Origin: Gambelia wislizenii
Lineage: Eukaryota > Chordata > Lepidosauria > Squamata > Crotaphytidae
NCBI GenBank assembly: GCA_030847615.1
Contig: JAUMIR010000001.1
Location: 292,542,187-292,606,186, forward strand
DNA: 64,000 bases
Reading direction: 5' to 3'
In this document: positions 1 through 12,124 of the stretch, in pieces
Layout: each line of letters opens with the position of its first letter
Position numbering within the stretch: the stretch's first letter is position 1
Notes under the pieces: model-generated
Told to the model about the DNA's origin: nothing
What the model saw: only the letters and a program-made list of their open reading frames with translations
The model's database searches: none
Translations under genes and position numbers: made by a program

Positions 1-1392
1 CAGTGACAACAGGGTTTTTTCTCCTTTCAGTCTTTAAGGAGTGGACTGTGTGGTGGGATCTCCATGAGCCAAAGGTTCTCTATCCCCAATATTTTTAGTG
101 CTGGGTTATGATAAATTAATTGTTCTATTTAAAAAAAAACCCTAGTAATTAGAACAATTAGAACTGCTCTTCCCTCCATTACTAACTCATCTAGAACTGT
201 GATTCAGATGGTTGATCAATATGGCATTGAAAGCGTTAAGATCAGCACATTGGAAATGTTCAAGGTCCCCCCCCCTTCTAAACCTACCATCTATTCCCCA
301 TATGGTTCCTGTTAATTGAAATAAGCACGTCCATTTATCATTGCATACTGTGATGGCTTTTAGAGGTTTCATCATAAAAACTGTTCTTAAATACGTCCTC
401 AAATTTCAGAACGATTGCCCTATTAATTAAGAGAGATGACAGAAAGAATAGACTGGGAAATTTACTGATTAAATCATTTACTGCACTGCAGTAATCTCCA
501 GCCTTTACGGATCCATAGCCATCTTTGAACTTGCAATCTGTTTTTTTTTAAAGGAGCATAACAAAACTTACTTGTGGAGCCTGACCTACCATAGTGAAAG
601 AGTAAGTGTTCTTAACCAACATATCAGATACCTTCTCCTGAATAGATACATGTCTGTTTTCTAAGAGCTGCCCCCTTTTCCTGTGCCATGGGGGAGGGGA
701 TTAAGTAACTCATAGGAAAATGTAAGAAAGCACCATTCGTGTAATGAAGATTGCATAGAAACAAATGGGGTATATATGCTACCATACATTCAGATGGATT
801 ATTGTACAATTACAGGCTTGGAGGTTGGAATGATGCTGGCAAAATGATGTATAATAAAGAACACCTCATTAACTTGGAAAATGAGCAAAATGCCTTAGCC
901 AAACATATTCGATTTAATAGTAAAAACATAAACAATTAATTTTAAAATCTCCAGAAATATATGTAAACACTCTTTAAATAAAGAACTTCCAAAGGGCTAC
1001 ATCTACTAAATTTCACGCTACCTTACATGGTATATAGTTTATTCAATGTATAGGAAATCCTGAAGAACAGAGCATAAACTGACATCATTTCCTCTTATTT
1101 GCAGAGTTCAGGGATGAGTTGTAGGCAGACAAACATCACCACACACACAGAAAAGAGGTGATATCAGCAGGTTTTGGAGAACAATCAAGTGTTACCGGGA
1201 AATACAATTTTTTTTAGAATCCCCTCCCGGATCCAGCTAGTGGGGAAGGGGAACTCAAAAACAATTTGGTTAGAAGCGATTATGTTTATAGTTAGTTGCT
1301 ACAAATAACTAAAGAAGGAAACAACCACTGGCTAGAAGTGGCAGGTGAAGACCAAGGTATACTGTGAGAGGCTAGCTGAGACAGAAGCCAAG
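1..1392. other. PKP4 intron sequence without a recognised element
   Basis: AT-rich non-coding DNA on the downstream side (relative to PKP4 transcription) of the exon at 16752. Short open frames here show no motif or composition suggesting a gene. Confidence 0.5.
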
Positions 1393-1565
1393 AAAGGAAC
1401 GTTGGTCTTACCTGTGATATGTTCTTTTCTAGTGGTAAGGCGAAGAGCCGTCAGCTTTGGGTTGTTCCTCCCCATTGCTCCCCATAGGCAGGAAACAAAG
1501 TTTTTGGGACTGCCCCAGGTGAGGTCATCCATCAGGGATGACCCCCGACTGGCCAGTCTGTTGAA
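1393..1565. repeat. Left inverted terminal repeat of DIRS element 1
   Basis: Positions 1445-1563 read as the inverted match of about 7411-7523 (shared cores AGCTTTGGGTTGT, GGCAGGAAACAAAGTTTTTG and GAGGTCATCCATCAGGGA). The outer 50 bases (1393-1444) are not shared with the right end but recur inverted in the internal complementary region at 1733-1788. Confidence 0.88.
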
Positions 1566-1732
1566 AAGCCTCGTGCACCTCCTTGTGCACTTGACTCACA
1601 CCGGTAAATGTAAAATTCAGGATATCCATCCTAGTCCATCACTGAAAATTCTTTCTTTGTTCACTCTGGTTATTCTGTTGACCACTGTATGCCACCCGTA
1701 TACTCTTCTTTCTTCTCACCAGTGGGTGGGTC

Positions 1733-1832
1733 CGATGCTTTTCGCCTCACCACTGGAAAAGAACATATCACAGGTAAGACCAATGTTCCTTTTCCCAGTG
1801 GGGAGGGCTCCAGAGCATCCATCTGCTTTGGG
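1733..1832. repeat. Internal complementary region (ICR) of DIRS element 1
   Basis: Its reverse complement contains GATGCTCTGGAGCCCTCCCC followed by ACTGGGAAAAGGAAC and then ATTGGTCTTACCTGTGATAT. The first part equals the outer right end (7527-7554) and the second equals the outer left end (1393-1445). The region therefore records the right end fused to the left end, as in a circle. It lies just beyond the recombinase stop codon, its usual place in DIRS elements. Confidence 0.87.
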
Positions 1833-1933
1833 ATGTATAAAAGCTCCGTTCCAGGGTGGGTCTGGCGAGTGAAGACCCTCTAGGCTTGTACTACTTGTTG
1901 CAGGACTCTTTTGCCAAACGCCACTTCCGCAGA

Positions 1934-2830
1934 CTATATCCTGTCCAACCTGTAATGTCGCACAAAGGTGGAGGATGATTTCCAGGTTGCTGCTCTGCAT
2001 ATCTCCTCCAGTGGCGCGTCCTTCTCCCAGGCCGCCGAGGTTGCGGCACTCCGTGTTGAATGTGCCAGTATTCCTTCAGGCACTCCCAGATGCATGGACT
2101 GATAACTTGTTGCAATGCAGTAACGGATCCAGCGACCCAGTGTGGACGGTGAGACCTTTCGTCCCAGGTATTTTGCGTGTGGTGACACGAATAATGCTTC
2201 AGAAACCCTGAAGGGTCTTGTCCTGTTGATGTAGATGCGCAGGGCCCTGCGCACATCCAGGGTGTGCCATATTCTTTTCAGTTCCCTTTCAAGGTTTGGG
2301 CAGAATGATGGTAACACCACTTCTTGTGTCCTATGGAATGCCGAGTTAACCTTCGGTCTGAAATCTGGCCGTAGACACAGGACCACCGAATCCGGTCTAA
2401 ATATGCACAGGTCTCGCCTGATTGAGAGCGCTGCCAGTTCTGAAATCCTGCGTGCGGATGTGATGGCTACCAGGAACAGTACCTTCCAGGTCAGGAACTT
2501 TAACGAAGTCTCCTTCAGAGGTTCAAACGGTCAAACCGTCAATGCCTTGAGGACCGTATGAAGATCCCACATTGGAAACCTATGTACTGTTGGCGGTGCC
2601 AGATTTGACAGCCCCTTGATGAATCACCGTACGTGAGGGTGGTTGGCCACTTGTGTTGCCTTCTCTAGTGGCAGAAAGGATGTAACTGCCGCTATTTGTC
2701 TCTTAATGGTATTTGGTCTCAGGCCCGCCTCCACACCATCTTGTAGGAACTCTAACAGTGATGGGACTGAGACCAGTTTGAAGTTCATTCCCTTGCGGTT
2801 ACACCATTGATGGAACATTCTGAAGGTGTA
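1934..2830 (-). pseudogene. DIRS element 1 tyrosine recombinase, interrupted by two TGA stops
   Basis: One reading frame runs from about 2830 to 1934 on the minus strand. It covers an N-terminal DNA-binding part (GLRPNTIKRQIAAVTSFL), the catalytic arginine box (FLVAITSARRISELAAL), the HxxR box (AHSTRSAATSAAW) and the C-terminal tyrosine (FVRHYRLDRI, then stop). All the catalytic positions expected of a DIRS tyrosine recombinase are present. Two TGA codons break the frame, near 2620 and 2535, each at a place where related copies carry arginine, so CGA-to-TGA decay is the simplest cause. No frameshift was seen in this stretch. The family performs integration of the circular DNA intermediate. 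It is the best preserved reading frame of element 1. Confidence 0.83.
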
Positions 2831-2839
2831 TTCATAAAT

Positions 2840-5197
2840 TCACTGTGTAGACTCCCTTCTGGAGGCTAGGATAGTGCCCACTACTGTCTGAGAGTAGCCC
2901 CTTGCTGCTAGCATCTGCCTCTCAACCTCCATGTGTGGAGTCGAAGCCAGTTCGGGTCCAGGTGATGTACCTGTCCCTGTGTCAGTAGGTTCGGTCGCAT
3001 CGGTAGCGGGAATGATTCCAGTGCCAGCTCCAGAACGTCCAGGAACCAGTATCGGCGAGGCCATTCTGGAGCCACTAGAATTACTTCTGCCTTTTCTGAC
3101 CGGATTTTGTTTAACACTCTGGGTATCAGCTGAAGAGGGGGGAATGCACACAGTAGGGTCCGTGGCCACGGACTCATCAGAGCATCCATCGCCTATGCTC
3201 CCTCCGCGAGGTATCGGGAAAAGAAGAGGGGGAGTTTCGCGTTTGCCGGGGATGCGAAGAGGTCAACTTCCGGACACCCCAGGAACTATAGCAGGTAGCC
3301 ATTTGCATTCTAATGTCTATTTGCTGAATGCTGTTACTTACAATTACTATTTGGGGTCAGACTAGATAGCCCATGAGACTCTAGAAGTCTGCAAAGTCTT
3401 TTCAATGTTCCCTACTAATCAACTCTATGTTCCAGAAACATATGATAAGCTGAGGTAAACAAATTCTTTCTCTAATAGCGGTCGAACTGTACCTAAATGT
3501 TCCTAAGCTATTTTGCCTTGTACTTTCTGAACTATCAACAATTGTTGCAGAGAAATTGCTGACACCAAAGAGAAGGAGGAGGGAATTGTTTTTGCATACG
3601 GTCATTAAACTGTATAAAGGTTTTCTGTAGTCATGACTCGGGGCTCTGACTCTTTGGAAGATATTCCAGTCAGGCCCACCGGTGTAATAAAATCCACTTT
3701 CCAATCCGTGGGTCTGCTGTTCCATGATTTCTGCATCAGGGCAATGGTCTCAAACACCTCCTGGTGTAAACTCCATTCGCTCTGATCTATGTCCAAGCGG
3801 CTGAGCCAGTCTGCTTTGGAGTTGAGGGATCCCTGAAGATGTTCCGCCGCTATCGATATCAAGTTCTCCTCTGCCCACTTCAGTAAGTGTGTTGTCTCCT
3901 TCATGAGGGCACGGGATTTGGTGCCCCCCTGGCGATTTATGTGCACTTTCGTTGTGATATTGTCTCTTTGGACTAGGACCGCCTTGTCCTTGATCAGGTC
4001 CGCGAAGGCTAGTAAGTCGAGCCTGACCGCTCTGAGCTCCAGCCAGTTGATGCTGTGTGCCAACTCTGCCTTCGTCCATTTGCCCTGAGCCAAGTGTGGT
4101 CCACAGTGGACTCCCCATCCCCTCAGACTGGCGTCTGTCATAATCTGGACTGTGTCTGATTTCCATAATGTACATCCTGTGTGTATTACTGGTGAGCTCC
4201 ACCACTGCAGGGATGGCAACACCTCCTGTGACACGCGTACCAGTTGGTGTTTCTTGAGGGCGATCTTGTTCTGGAAAGGACGTAAGAACCACTGCAGTGT
4301 TCTGGTGTGAAACCTTGCCCAGAGTAGGCAATAGATCACTGCAATCGAGCGAGGTGCATGAGCTCTACTCTCGTATCACTCCTTACCCTCTGTATTGCTC
4401 ATTGGATGGATTGTAACCTCTTCTGGGGTAGGGAGACCTGCCCTGTTGAGATGTCTATCAACACCCCAAGGTGTTGTATCTGCTGGGATGGGATCAGCTG
4501 GCTCTTTTCGAAGTTGACTTGGAACCCGTGTGCTTGCAGGGATTCCAGTATCAACTTCACTTCTCCTTTTGCCCTTTGAGGTGAAGAATGTGTATCAATA
4601 AGTCATCCAGATACGGATAGACGGGCAGTCCCAAACGCCTCCACCATGCTACTAATGCAAACATGATCTTGGTGAATACTCTTGGTGCTGAGGAGAGGCC
4701 AAAGGGAAGGGCCTTGTACTGGAAGTGTCGGTTGTTGTAGCAGAACCGTAAGGAAGCAGTGGTAATCTGAATGGATTGGGATATGGAGGTACGTATCCTG
4801 CAAATCCAGGGATAATAGGATGTCCCCCGGTCTCAACGCCTCCAGGATGTGCTTAAGGGTCTCCATCCTGAACTTCCACTGGCAGACAAACTTGTTGACT
4901 CCCTTGAGGTTCAGAACTGCCCTCCAGGCTCCTTTCTTCTTCGGAACAAGGAAAAGAATGGAGTAACATCCCATGTTTTGTTCTGTGCTGAACACCTCCT
5001 CTATCGCCCCCAATTGGTGCAGATGGTGAATGGCCTTTTCCATAAGTCATTTTTTGCCGTCTCTTTGGAGTGGAGTAGGGATGAACCAACGTGGAGGTCA
5101 CAGAGAAAACGCTATTCGTTAGTCCTCCCGAACTGATTGAAGGACCCACTTGTCCGATGTTGAGGTTTCCCATACATCCACAAAGGCCTGCAATCAC
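2840..5197 (-). pseudogene. DIRS element 1 reverse transcriptase and RNase H, broken
   Basis: Reverse transcriptase fragments: LGAIEEVFSTEQNMGCYS and FLVPKKKGAWRAVLNLKGVN at 5043-4880; motif A-like DILLSLDLQDTYLHIPI near 4800; the catalytic box VYPYLDDLLIH near 4600, in another frame, so at least one frameshift lies between. RNase H (4339-3722) shows MTDASLRGWGVHCG, HSINWLELRAVRL, VLVQRDNITTK and LQGSLNSKADWLSR, carrying the usual acidic residues. The region resumes at about 3281 with WGCPEVDLFASPANAKL and continues through MDALMSPWPRTLL to the end near 2840. A segment of about 440 bp separates the two parts. The proteins would copy the RNA template and remove it. A stop near 3195 is a further defect. 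Confidence 0.83.
3282..3721. other. Foreign segment of about 440 bp inside the DIRS element 1 pol region
   Basis: On the minus strand, the RNase H frame reads ...IALMQKSW up to 3722. The expected continuation WGCPEVDLFAS reappears only at 3281, so the DNA between is not part of the family. A TGG codon is present at both edges. The minus strand stays open for about 39 codons into the segment (to 3605). Nothing in it matches a transposon end I know, and no poly(A) tail or terminal inverted repeat is obvious. It could be an insertion or filler DNA from a repair or template-switch event. Confidence 0.55.
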
Positions 5198-5217
5198 CCC
5201 CTATCGGGGCGATGGCA

Positions 5218-7252
5218 TCACTGTTGACTTCTGTTGTTGCCCTTAGTAGGTTGGTTCTGACCCGATTTGCCCGCGTCTCCTTGCTGGTTGCGACGCTGAT
5301 AGCGGTTGTTCCCCCAGCTAGGACTTGATGGTCTGAAATCCCTGGATCTGCTGGTGGATGAGCCTGTCGAAGAACCCTGTTGCCCCCCTGAGGGACGAAA
5401 AGGCCTGTAGCGTCTGGAGGACCTCCTCTCCTCCCGCCTCTTAGCTGAGGCTAAGGTCTTCTTCCTCTTGTCCTTGTCCTCCACTAAGACAGGTTCCAGG
5501 GATTCCCCAAATAGCTTCTCACCTAGGAAGGATGACAACACCAGGTTTTGATTGGATTTGAAGTCAGCATTCCAAGATTTTAGCTACACTTGCCTCCTGG
5601 CCGCCACCGTAGTGGCCTGAGCCCTGGCACAGAACTGGACTGAACCCAATGTACTATCCACCAAAAAGGTGGAAACCTTTGTCAATTTGTTGAGGTCCTG
5701 TTGTATTCTGGTTTGTCAATTTGGGACATCCACCAAAGCATCCTTGGACCACTGCATAGCTGCTCTAGCTATCATAGTGGCTGTGGTGGAAGCCCTAATA
5801 GCCAATGATATCGCCTCATGGGCCCTTTTCAGTGCCGTATCTATCTGCCAGTCTTTTGAGACCTTCAAAGTCTCCTCCCCATCACGCCAAAAAACTGCGG
5901 ATGACACCAGTGCCGAGACGGGTGCATCGATGAGCGGCACCTGTAGTTTGCTCATCACTTTCTTGGGCAGGGAGTACAGCTTTTTGGCATGGTTTGGCTG
6001 TCCCTTGGTCATAGCTGGGGCTGCCCACTCGTCGCATATTAGGCGCATCAGAGTGCCTGGCACTGGCATTTCCAGCGCCAAAGGCTGCGAGTCCGGGAAG
6101 AATTCCCCAGATATCTCCGGCAGGTCCGGATCCATCTGTGATTGTTGGTTTGTTGGGAGTTTCAACCCCAAAGTTCTGACTGCTTTCTTGAGAACGGCGA
6201 AGTCATCTACGGAAAATAACTTGGCCGAGGAGCGGGGTGTCTCTGGGGTAGTCCCTGGTTCCTCCTCAAACAGCTCCCCTTCTTCCCTATCGGACTCCTC
6301 CAAGAGGTCTACATCCTCCCCCTCAGATGAGTATACTGAGAGCATCTCCTCCTCTGAGAGCTGGTGCTCTTGCTGCCCTCTTGGGCGTTTGATGGGAGGT
6401 TGTTGGGTAGCCTCCTCCTCCAGGTCGGAGGCTCCTACGTCCTCCTCGTCTGTGAGGGATCTAGCTGGCCGCGTGTCTGGGGCTGGTTGGTTTAGATCCC
6501 GGTTGCTTGGGCCTGGGATTGCCTCCCGTTCCCTCGCTTCTGTGGGCACTAAGTGGGCCATTTAGACTTGCCCTTGTTCTTCCCACCGCCCTGTCGGGCC
6601 GTCTGGTCCGGGGGTTCCTCCTGCTGGGGCCTGGTGACTTGGGAGGGGGGGTGTTTGATTCTGAGTCCCCTGGGTCTCGGCTCGGGGAAACCCTGTAAGC
6701 GAGGCTGGAAGAGTCTAGTCGCCTGCCAGTTTGCTTCCTCCCTGGCCAGGGTGGCCTTGAGCCAGTTGGGGATGGCTAGGGGCGCTTCCTTCCCTGTTGT
6801 CCCAGCTCCCAGGGGCCCAGTGGAACTCACTACGTCCGCCAGCAGAGGCTGGGGACTCATCTCCACTACTCCAAGCAGTGTCCGGCTGGCTTAGGGTCGC
6901 CCGCGCCGCGTCATTCTCCCCGCTCCGGGGCTCGGTATGCACCTCCTCCTCCTGGAGGCACCGTGCGGCGATCTCCTCCTCCCGTTCGTCCCTGCACCCG
7001 TCCGGGCGGGGAAGGAACGGGGCGCAGTGAGCGGCGGCCAAATCGGAGGTTTCCCTCTCCTTAGCTGGCCTCTTCCTGCAGCTGCCACTCTTCCCGGCTG
7101 CCGCGCCGCCGCTGCCTGAGCCCGCAGTCTTGTTGGCACTACCGCATGTGCCCAGATCCTCCATGGCGGCTTTGCTGCCGCTGCCTTGCAGGGTGGATCT
7201 TTCAGCAGTGATCACCGCCGCAATAATTGCATCCATCTCTGTCTGATCCATG
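5218..7252 (-). pseudogene. DIRS element 1 gag-like region, in three frame blocks
   Basis: A methionine at about 7252 starts MDQTEMDAIIAAVITAERST, a low-complexity, Ala/Gly-rich N-terminus down to about 6715. A second frame (6866-6549) carries LAIPNWLKATLAREEANW and a basic Pro-rich stretch. A third (6561-5716) carries an acidic linker (LLEESDREEGELFEEE) and a capsid-like helical part (FAVLKKAVRTLGLKLP and LIRASTTATMIARAAMQWSKD-type sequence), continuing with a basic arginine-rich tail (5541-5218: RREERRSSRRYRPFRPSGG). The capsid-like block resembles that of element 2 (20588-21361) in composition and position. The family's ORF1 is thought to package the RNA. Frame changes mean no intact protein. 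Confidence 0.68.
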
Positions 7253-7410
7253 TTCTCCCTTCCTCCAGAGACCAAGTGAGCCGGCACCCCCAAGGCCGAA
7301 TTTAAAAGGCAGTTTTTTTTAAATGGGGGTGATTCCAAGATGGCACCGGCCACGTGGAGGGAGGGTAAGAGAGCTATAGTAGACCACGTCCTACCAGGAG
7401 CGTAGGCAGG

Positions 7411-7554
7411 AAACAGACTGGCCAGCCGGATGTCGTCCCTGATGGATGACCTCACCGGAGGCAGTCCCAAAAACTTTGTTTCCTGCCTACCAGGAGCAAT
7501 GGGGAGGGACAACCCAAAGCTGACGGATGCTCTGGAGCCCTCCCCACTGGGAAA
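7411..7554. repeat. Right inverted terminal repeat of DIRS element 1
   Basis: Reverse complement of the left repeat across about 113 bases (7411-7523). The outer 30 bases (GATGCTCTGGAGCCCTCCCC then ACTGGGAAA) are unique to this end and recur inverted in the internal complementary region at 1789-1825. Beyond 7554 the sequence is ordinary intron. Confidence 0.86.
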
Positions 7555-8658
7555 TGCAGTGGATACAAAAAGGAGAGTTGAAGACAGGCAGTCATAACTT
7601 TTGATTTCTTCCTCTGTTGTCCTATATCTTTTGTCTCCTTAGCGAGTTAAGTGACAAAGGAGTATTGAGAAAGACAGAGGGATGTTTAAAAATGTAGAAT
7701 GAATCATTTCGCTATTTGTTTAGGTTATTTCCTGGATCACACAGAACCAACAGACTGACAATTACCCATAAAAATCTACAAAGGTATCCATTTTGATGTT
7801 GCCAGGGTTGGACACCAGTGTATCATGCCCAACACACCAACCCCATTCCCTAAAAAGTAGCAAAGAAACTCCAAAGCAAATGAAGTTCACTGTAGGCTAG
7901 AAGGCTCAGGGAGTGAGCTGCTTATGACGTGTAGTTCACACTGAATATTGTGTCTTTCTCTGGGTGGTTTATGACAACCATGAAGTAATGTCCAGAAGCA
8001 TTATTACAAACTGAGCTGATACTGAGAGTGTCTCCGCCTATTATCCATTGTTTTTATCCACACACTGTAGGTTTGAATTAACAGTGGACTCTATACAACA
8101 CTGCTGAGCAATTCAGTTACATCACAGGCCAGATGATAATGAGGGTTGCAAACAGTAGTGCTGCAACAGTAGTGACCTGTTAATATTACAGGTCAGAAAC
8201 AGAACCAAGGGTGCTTTATGTTCCCAGTTTTTTTTTTAATGGTCCATATGTCTCAAATTGCATGAAGGTCACCTTGAAGTGCCCCCTCAAAACTACATAT
8301 CCACCTGTAATTTATATATAGAAGCTTCATGCGCCACTGATATGCATGCAGAATGGCTACACATTTTAATGTTCAAAAAAGTTGCATGTGGAGTGAGAAA
8401 CAATAGGATTCAAGCATTTCGTGCTATTTTAACAGTCTCAGTCAAAAGCCCAGTTAAAACATTGATGACACTGAAGTACTGTACACTGCTGTAAGTTTGT
8501 TATGGGGTCTCACTTGCTTTTCATCATTTTAGAAGGGCATTGATAACACAGAACATATTAACAGCTACAAAAAGGAAGACATGTAGTTGTGCAGGATTTT
8601 GAACATTGGAATTCCTAATCTTAAATCTGTCCCAGTGATCAAAACATGAGTCAGTTCA

Positions 8659-8740
<82 letters not shown>

Positions 8741-11700
8741 GTCTTTACTCTTCACTGTAGTTACTATTTGACATCTGAATACAACAGGAAAGTATGGCAG
8801 CTGCTTTTACGTAATTATGCACAGTGAACAACTCCGTGCCAAATTTCTCCCCCTCCCAATGTGGAGACTAGTCTGTGGCTCTCCACATACATATAATATG
8901 GTGTAGTCCACCCTGGCCTGTGCCACCTAAGTCAACAGGGGAAATCGCTATACATGGGCAGTTCCTTATGCAAATCTGTAGAAGCACAAAGCCTGTATAC
9001 TGGGTGATGTCAGTCTGTCAAAGAAACTCTCCTGATCTGTCTGCTCTTCCCTTTGCCACCAGCAAATAATCTATTAATGTAATGCCTTTCAACCAGTTAA
9101 TCCCAGAACATCCATAGAGAGGCGAACTTTGTGCCATTCTGCTGAGTGTTCAGCAAGCATGCAGGATGGTAGCTGCCTTGCTAGAATTTTTCCATCAGAT
9201 CAGGCTTCTACTCTGAAGATAAAATGCTATCACAAACACATATACAGACAGTTAGGGAAGTCAATTATACAAACTTTTCAAATATTCAATTTATTGAGTG
9301 TAACTTCTAGAGCAGATGTTCTGTACTCCACCAATAAAACAGAACATCATTTTGATTTATACTGTGGAACAATAAATGATCTGTTACAAATCAACAAAGA
9401 AAATAAACTACCTTACTAACCAGTACAATATTATTCAGTTTTAAAACTGGAATAATCATAAGACCACAATATTAGATTATCACAGTCAGGTAAATACTTC
9501 ATTTTCACAGAACATAGGGCGAATTACCTAAATCAAAAATGCTCTATGGAAGATTTAGATATACATTTTTAATTCCAGCTGGTGCGGGGGGGTATTATAA
9601 TTTTGATTTTTATATCCCAGAGGAAATTGACTTGTGGCATAAAATATTTGAACAGAATGCCAATGAGTAGATGTAATTAAAAATGGCTACTCAAGAGCTT
9701 TGCTTCAGTGAACTGTTCCAAATAAACTACACTTCTAGAGATGTATGTCTCCACTATTTACCGGCTGTGACTAGTAGTGTATAGAGTTGAAATTTTTAAA
9801 GAAATTCTAACTTTTAAAAATGACAGTTTTGTATGAGAATTTTCATTTTCATTTGTGACCACTGTATCTGATACAGTGAAAATGAGGATAACAATTTCAT
9901 GATAATACTTTCCTGATAACACATTTATTATTCCATGACACAAATTGGGGGGAGGGAAACGGCAACCCCAAGGACCACGTGACTCTCAGATGCTTTTTGA
10001 AGGCTGCCAGGTAATGTCAGAAGTTCAAAAGCCCCTCAAAATAGGGAGAGGGTCACTCTGAAAGGGCAAATGGCCACTTCCAGTTGCATCACAGAGTAGT
10101 GGATGTCTACAGTAGCTTCCCAATTCAACCACCTTCCAAAACGGAGCCACAAATCCCCAGGAGTTACTCCAGGTTTTGTTTTGGGCTGATTTTGAAAAGA
10201 ATGTGGCCCTTTGCAGGGGCAAAAACTGGCCCCCGCACCCTCTGGCATAAAGGGTTATGGGTCTGCCAGTGAATATGAATCTATACTTGAGTGAAATCTG
10301 GAAACATTTGGGGACAGACAGGAGATTCTGGTTCATGAAAAGGGAAACAAATGGGTAGGTCTGTTTCAGTCTGACAGCATGCATAGTGGAAAGCGTGACA
10401 TTAATCATAACACAGAGAAGAAAGTGCAATTCCTTCAGTGTGCTAAATGGAATCCAATAACGATAATATCATCCCAGAAGAGGTATAAATAGGTTTCTCT
10501 AGAGAACACTCAGATTTGGAAGCAGGTAGGCAAAAGGAAGTAAATAAGACGCTCTGCTTAACACCTACTCCTCATACAGTGCTACCAACCCTTGGATGAT
10601 ACATACAGCAGATGTGGTGATGTCTGTTAGTTCAACTGGGTTGGGATAAATTTGCAGAGGGATAAATGTGCAAAGGACAAGTATCAGCCACAGTAATTAG
10701 AACTTGAATCTTCATGTTAAGAAGTAGTCTGACACTGAAATTCTAGCTGTATAGGCAACATCCTGCCACTATGTGAATCAGGATTGTAAACCAGATGGAC
10801 ATTAGATATCCAGTCAGAGTTCATATAACACACACCACACATCTGATGGAAGCAGGACTATCACTCTGCCTGAACAACTGAAGCACATTTTCTCATAACT
10901 ATCCCATAGCATATTTAAGGAACTGATCCTACCCACTATTTAAGAATCATTTCAGAGAGAAAAGCTGAAGGCAAAGTGATCTCAGTTGTTCAGGCTTTAA
11001 GCAAACCTATGGCATTTAGTCCAGAAGTCTGCTACCTTCAAACTCCTGACTATAGTCTAACACTTTTATCATTCACATGAGCTATGGAAGCACTGGAGAG
11101 CGGAGGTATCCTTAGCCGCCTTCTTAAAATTTCCTACAGAACCTGGAAAATGACCAAATAGTAAGATTTTAATGCATAGTGCATACGGCAGTAAACAGCT
11201 ACGTCACTTCAACAGCTAAGCAATTAACCTTTGGAAGTGATATTCCAATATGTAATTGCTAAGTTTGAAGCGACAGAAGAAAATGGAGGCCAACTTCACC
11301 GTCAAGTTAAGGAATTTAGCAACTCATCTATTCAGATATGCTATGTATCTGGGAATGAGAAAAAGGATGTAATTCTCACTCTTGGAAAGTGACAGAACCA
11401 TAACACATTACAACCAAAGCTCTATTAATTGCACGTATTTAGAATGCATTTAATAATATTACAAATATGAACATTCAGCTTTTTAACAAGAGTTGATATT
11501 TGAACTGAGACAGTAGGGCACAATTCGGTTATAGCTGATGGCAAACCAGACAATAAAACCAATAGACCAATAGCCCAGACCTTTGGACAGTGTTTACTGT
11601 TTCTTTGTCAGCATTTGCTTAACTCACTGGGGGAGAATCAGAGGGTTGAATGACTGAGTCAAATTACAGAGCCACAAGAGAAGCCATTTGAGAAGCAATA

Positions 11701-12124
11701 CTGAAGTTTAGTTTTTCAACAAAGACAATGGATTTACCAGCACTTCACTACAAACAGATGCACATTTTAAAAAAATGTATACACAGTAGCCTCAAATGTT
11801 TTTTTCTTCTATAGCACCATAACTTGCTATTTAGAACCTCTGTTCATATTCAGAAAGCAAATTCTTAACCATCATTTGAGGAGATTAAAAAGCTAGACAT
11901 TGAAAAATTCCCAAGTTAATTGTATTGAAGGTATGTCTCTGATCTTGAGCATGTAGCTGAATGTTCTAAAATGCATTCCATGTAAGTAATTTGAGCTTTA
12001 CAACACTGAATATTCGCTCTTTAAGTATTACAACAACACTGGCACACTGTGGGAGGCAGACCAAACGCAATCATTACAATTGGTACAGACACATTCGGGA
12101 TCACATGTACATTTCTTCTCATTA
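7555..12124. other. PKP4 intron, mostly unrecognised AT-rich sequence
   Basis: Apart from the compound microsatellite at 8661-8740, I see no transposon termini, no conserved coding frame and no splice-bounded exon here. A moderately GC-richer patch at about 9940-10440 has open frames on both strands but no recognisable protein motif. Confidence 0.45.
8661..8740. repeat. Compound microsatellite (TG)n(TA)n(GA)n
   Basis: Three consecutive dinucleotide runs: alternating GT from about 8662 to 8691, alternating AT to about 8712, then alternating AG to about 8740. The clean stepwise change of one base at a time suggests slippage after point mutation. Useful as a length-polymorphic marker. Confidence 0.97.

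Larger units (their letters stand above)
1393..7554 (-). mobile_element. DIRS-type tyrosine-recombinase retrotransposon, element 1, structurally complete but coding-defective
   Basis: About 6.2 kb. On the minus strand the order is: right terminal repeat, gag-like region (7252-5218), reverse transcriptase and RNase H (5197-2840), tyrosine recombinase (2830-1934), internal complementary region (1832-1733), left terminal repeat. The termini are inverted repeats of each other, and the internal region is the reverse complement of the two outer ends joined. That is the diagnostic DIRS layout, distinct from LTR elements, which have direct repeats. DIRS elements replicate through a circular intermediate that the recombinase integrates without target duplication. 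Both ends begin or stop at AAA, which fits reintegration at a short shared sequence. The element lies in the PKP4 intron in the same sense as the gene. A foreign segment of about 440 bp (3282-3721) sits between the RNase H and the end of the polymerase region. Frameshifts and stops make it non-autonomous. Confidence 0.88.

Noticed and set aside
5669..6565. 298-codon plus-strand open frame
   Set aside because: Antisense shadow of the gag-like region of DIRS element 1; Ser-rich translation without domain.
10025..10429. 134-codon minus-strand open frame
   Set aside because: No motif, no splice or promoter context, and overlapping open frames on the other strand.
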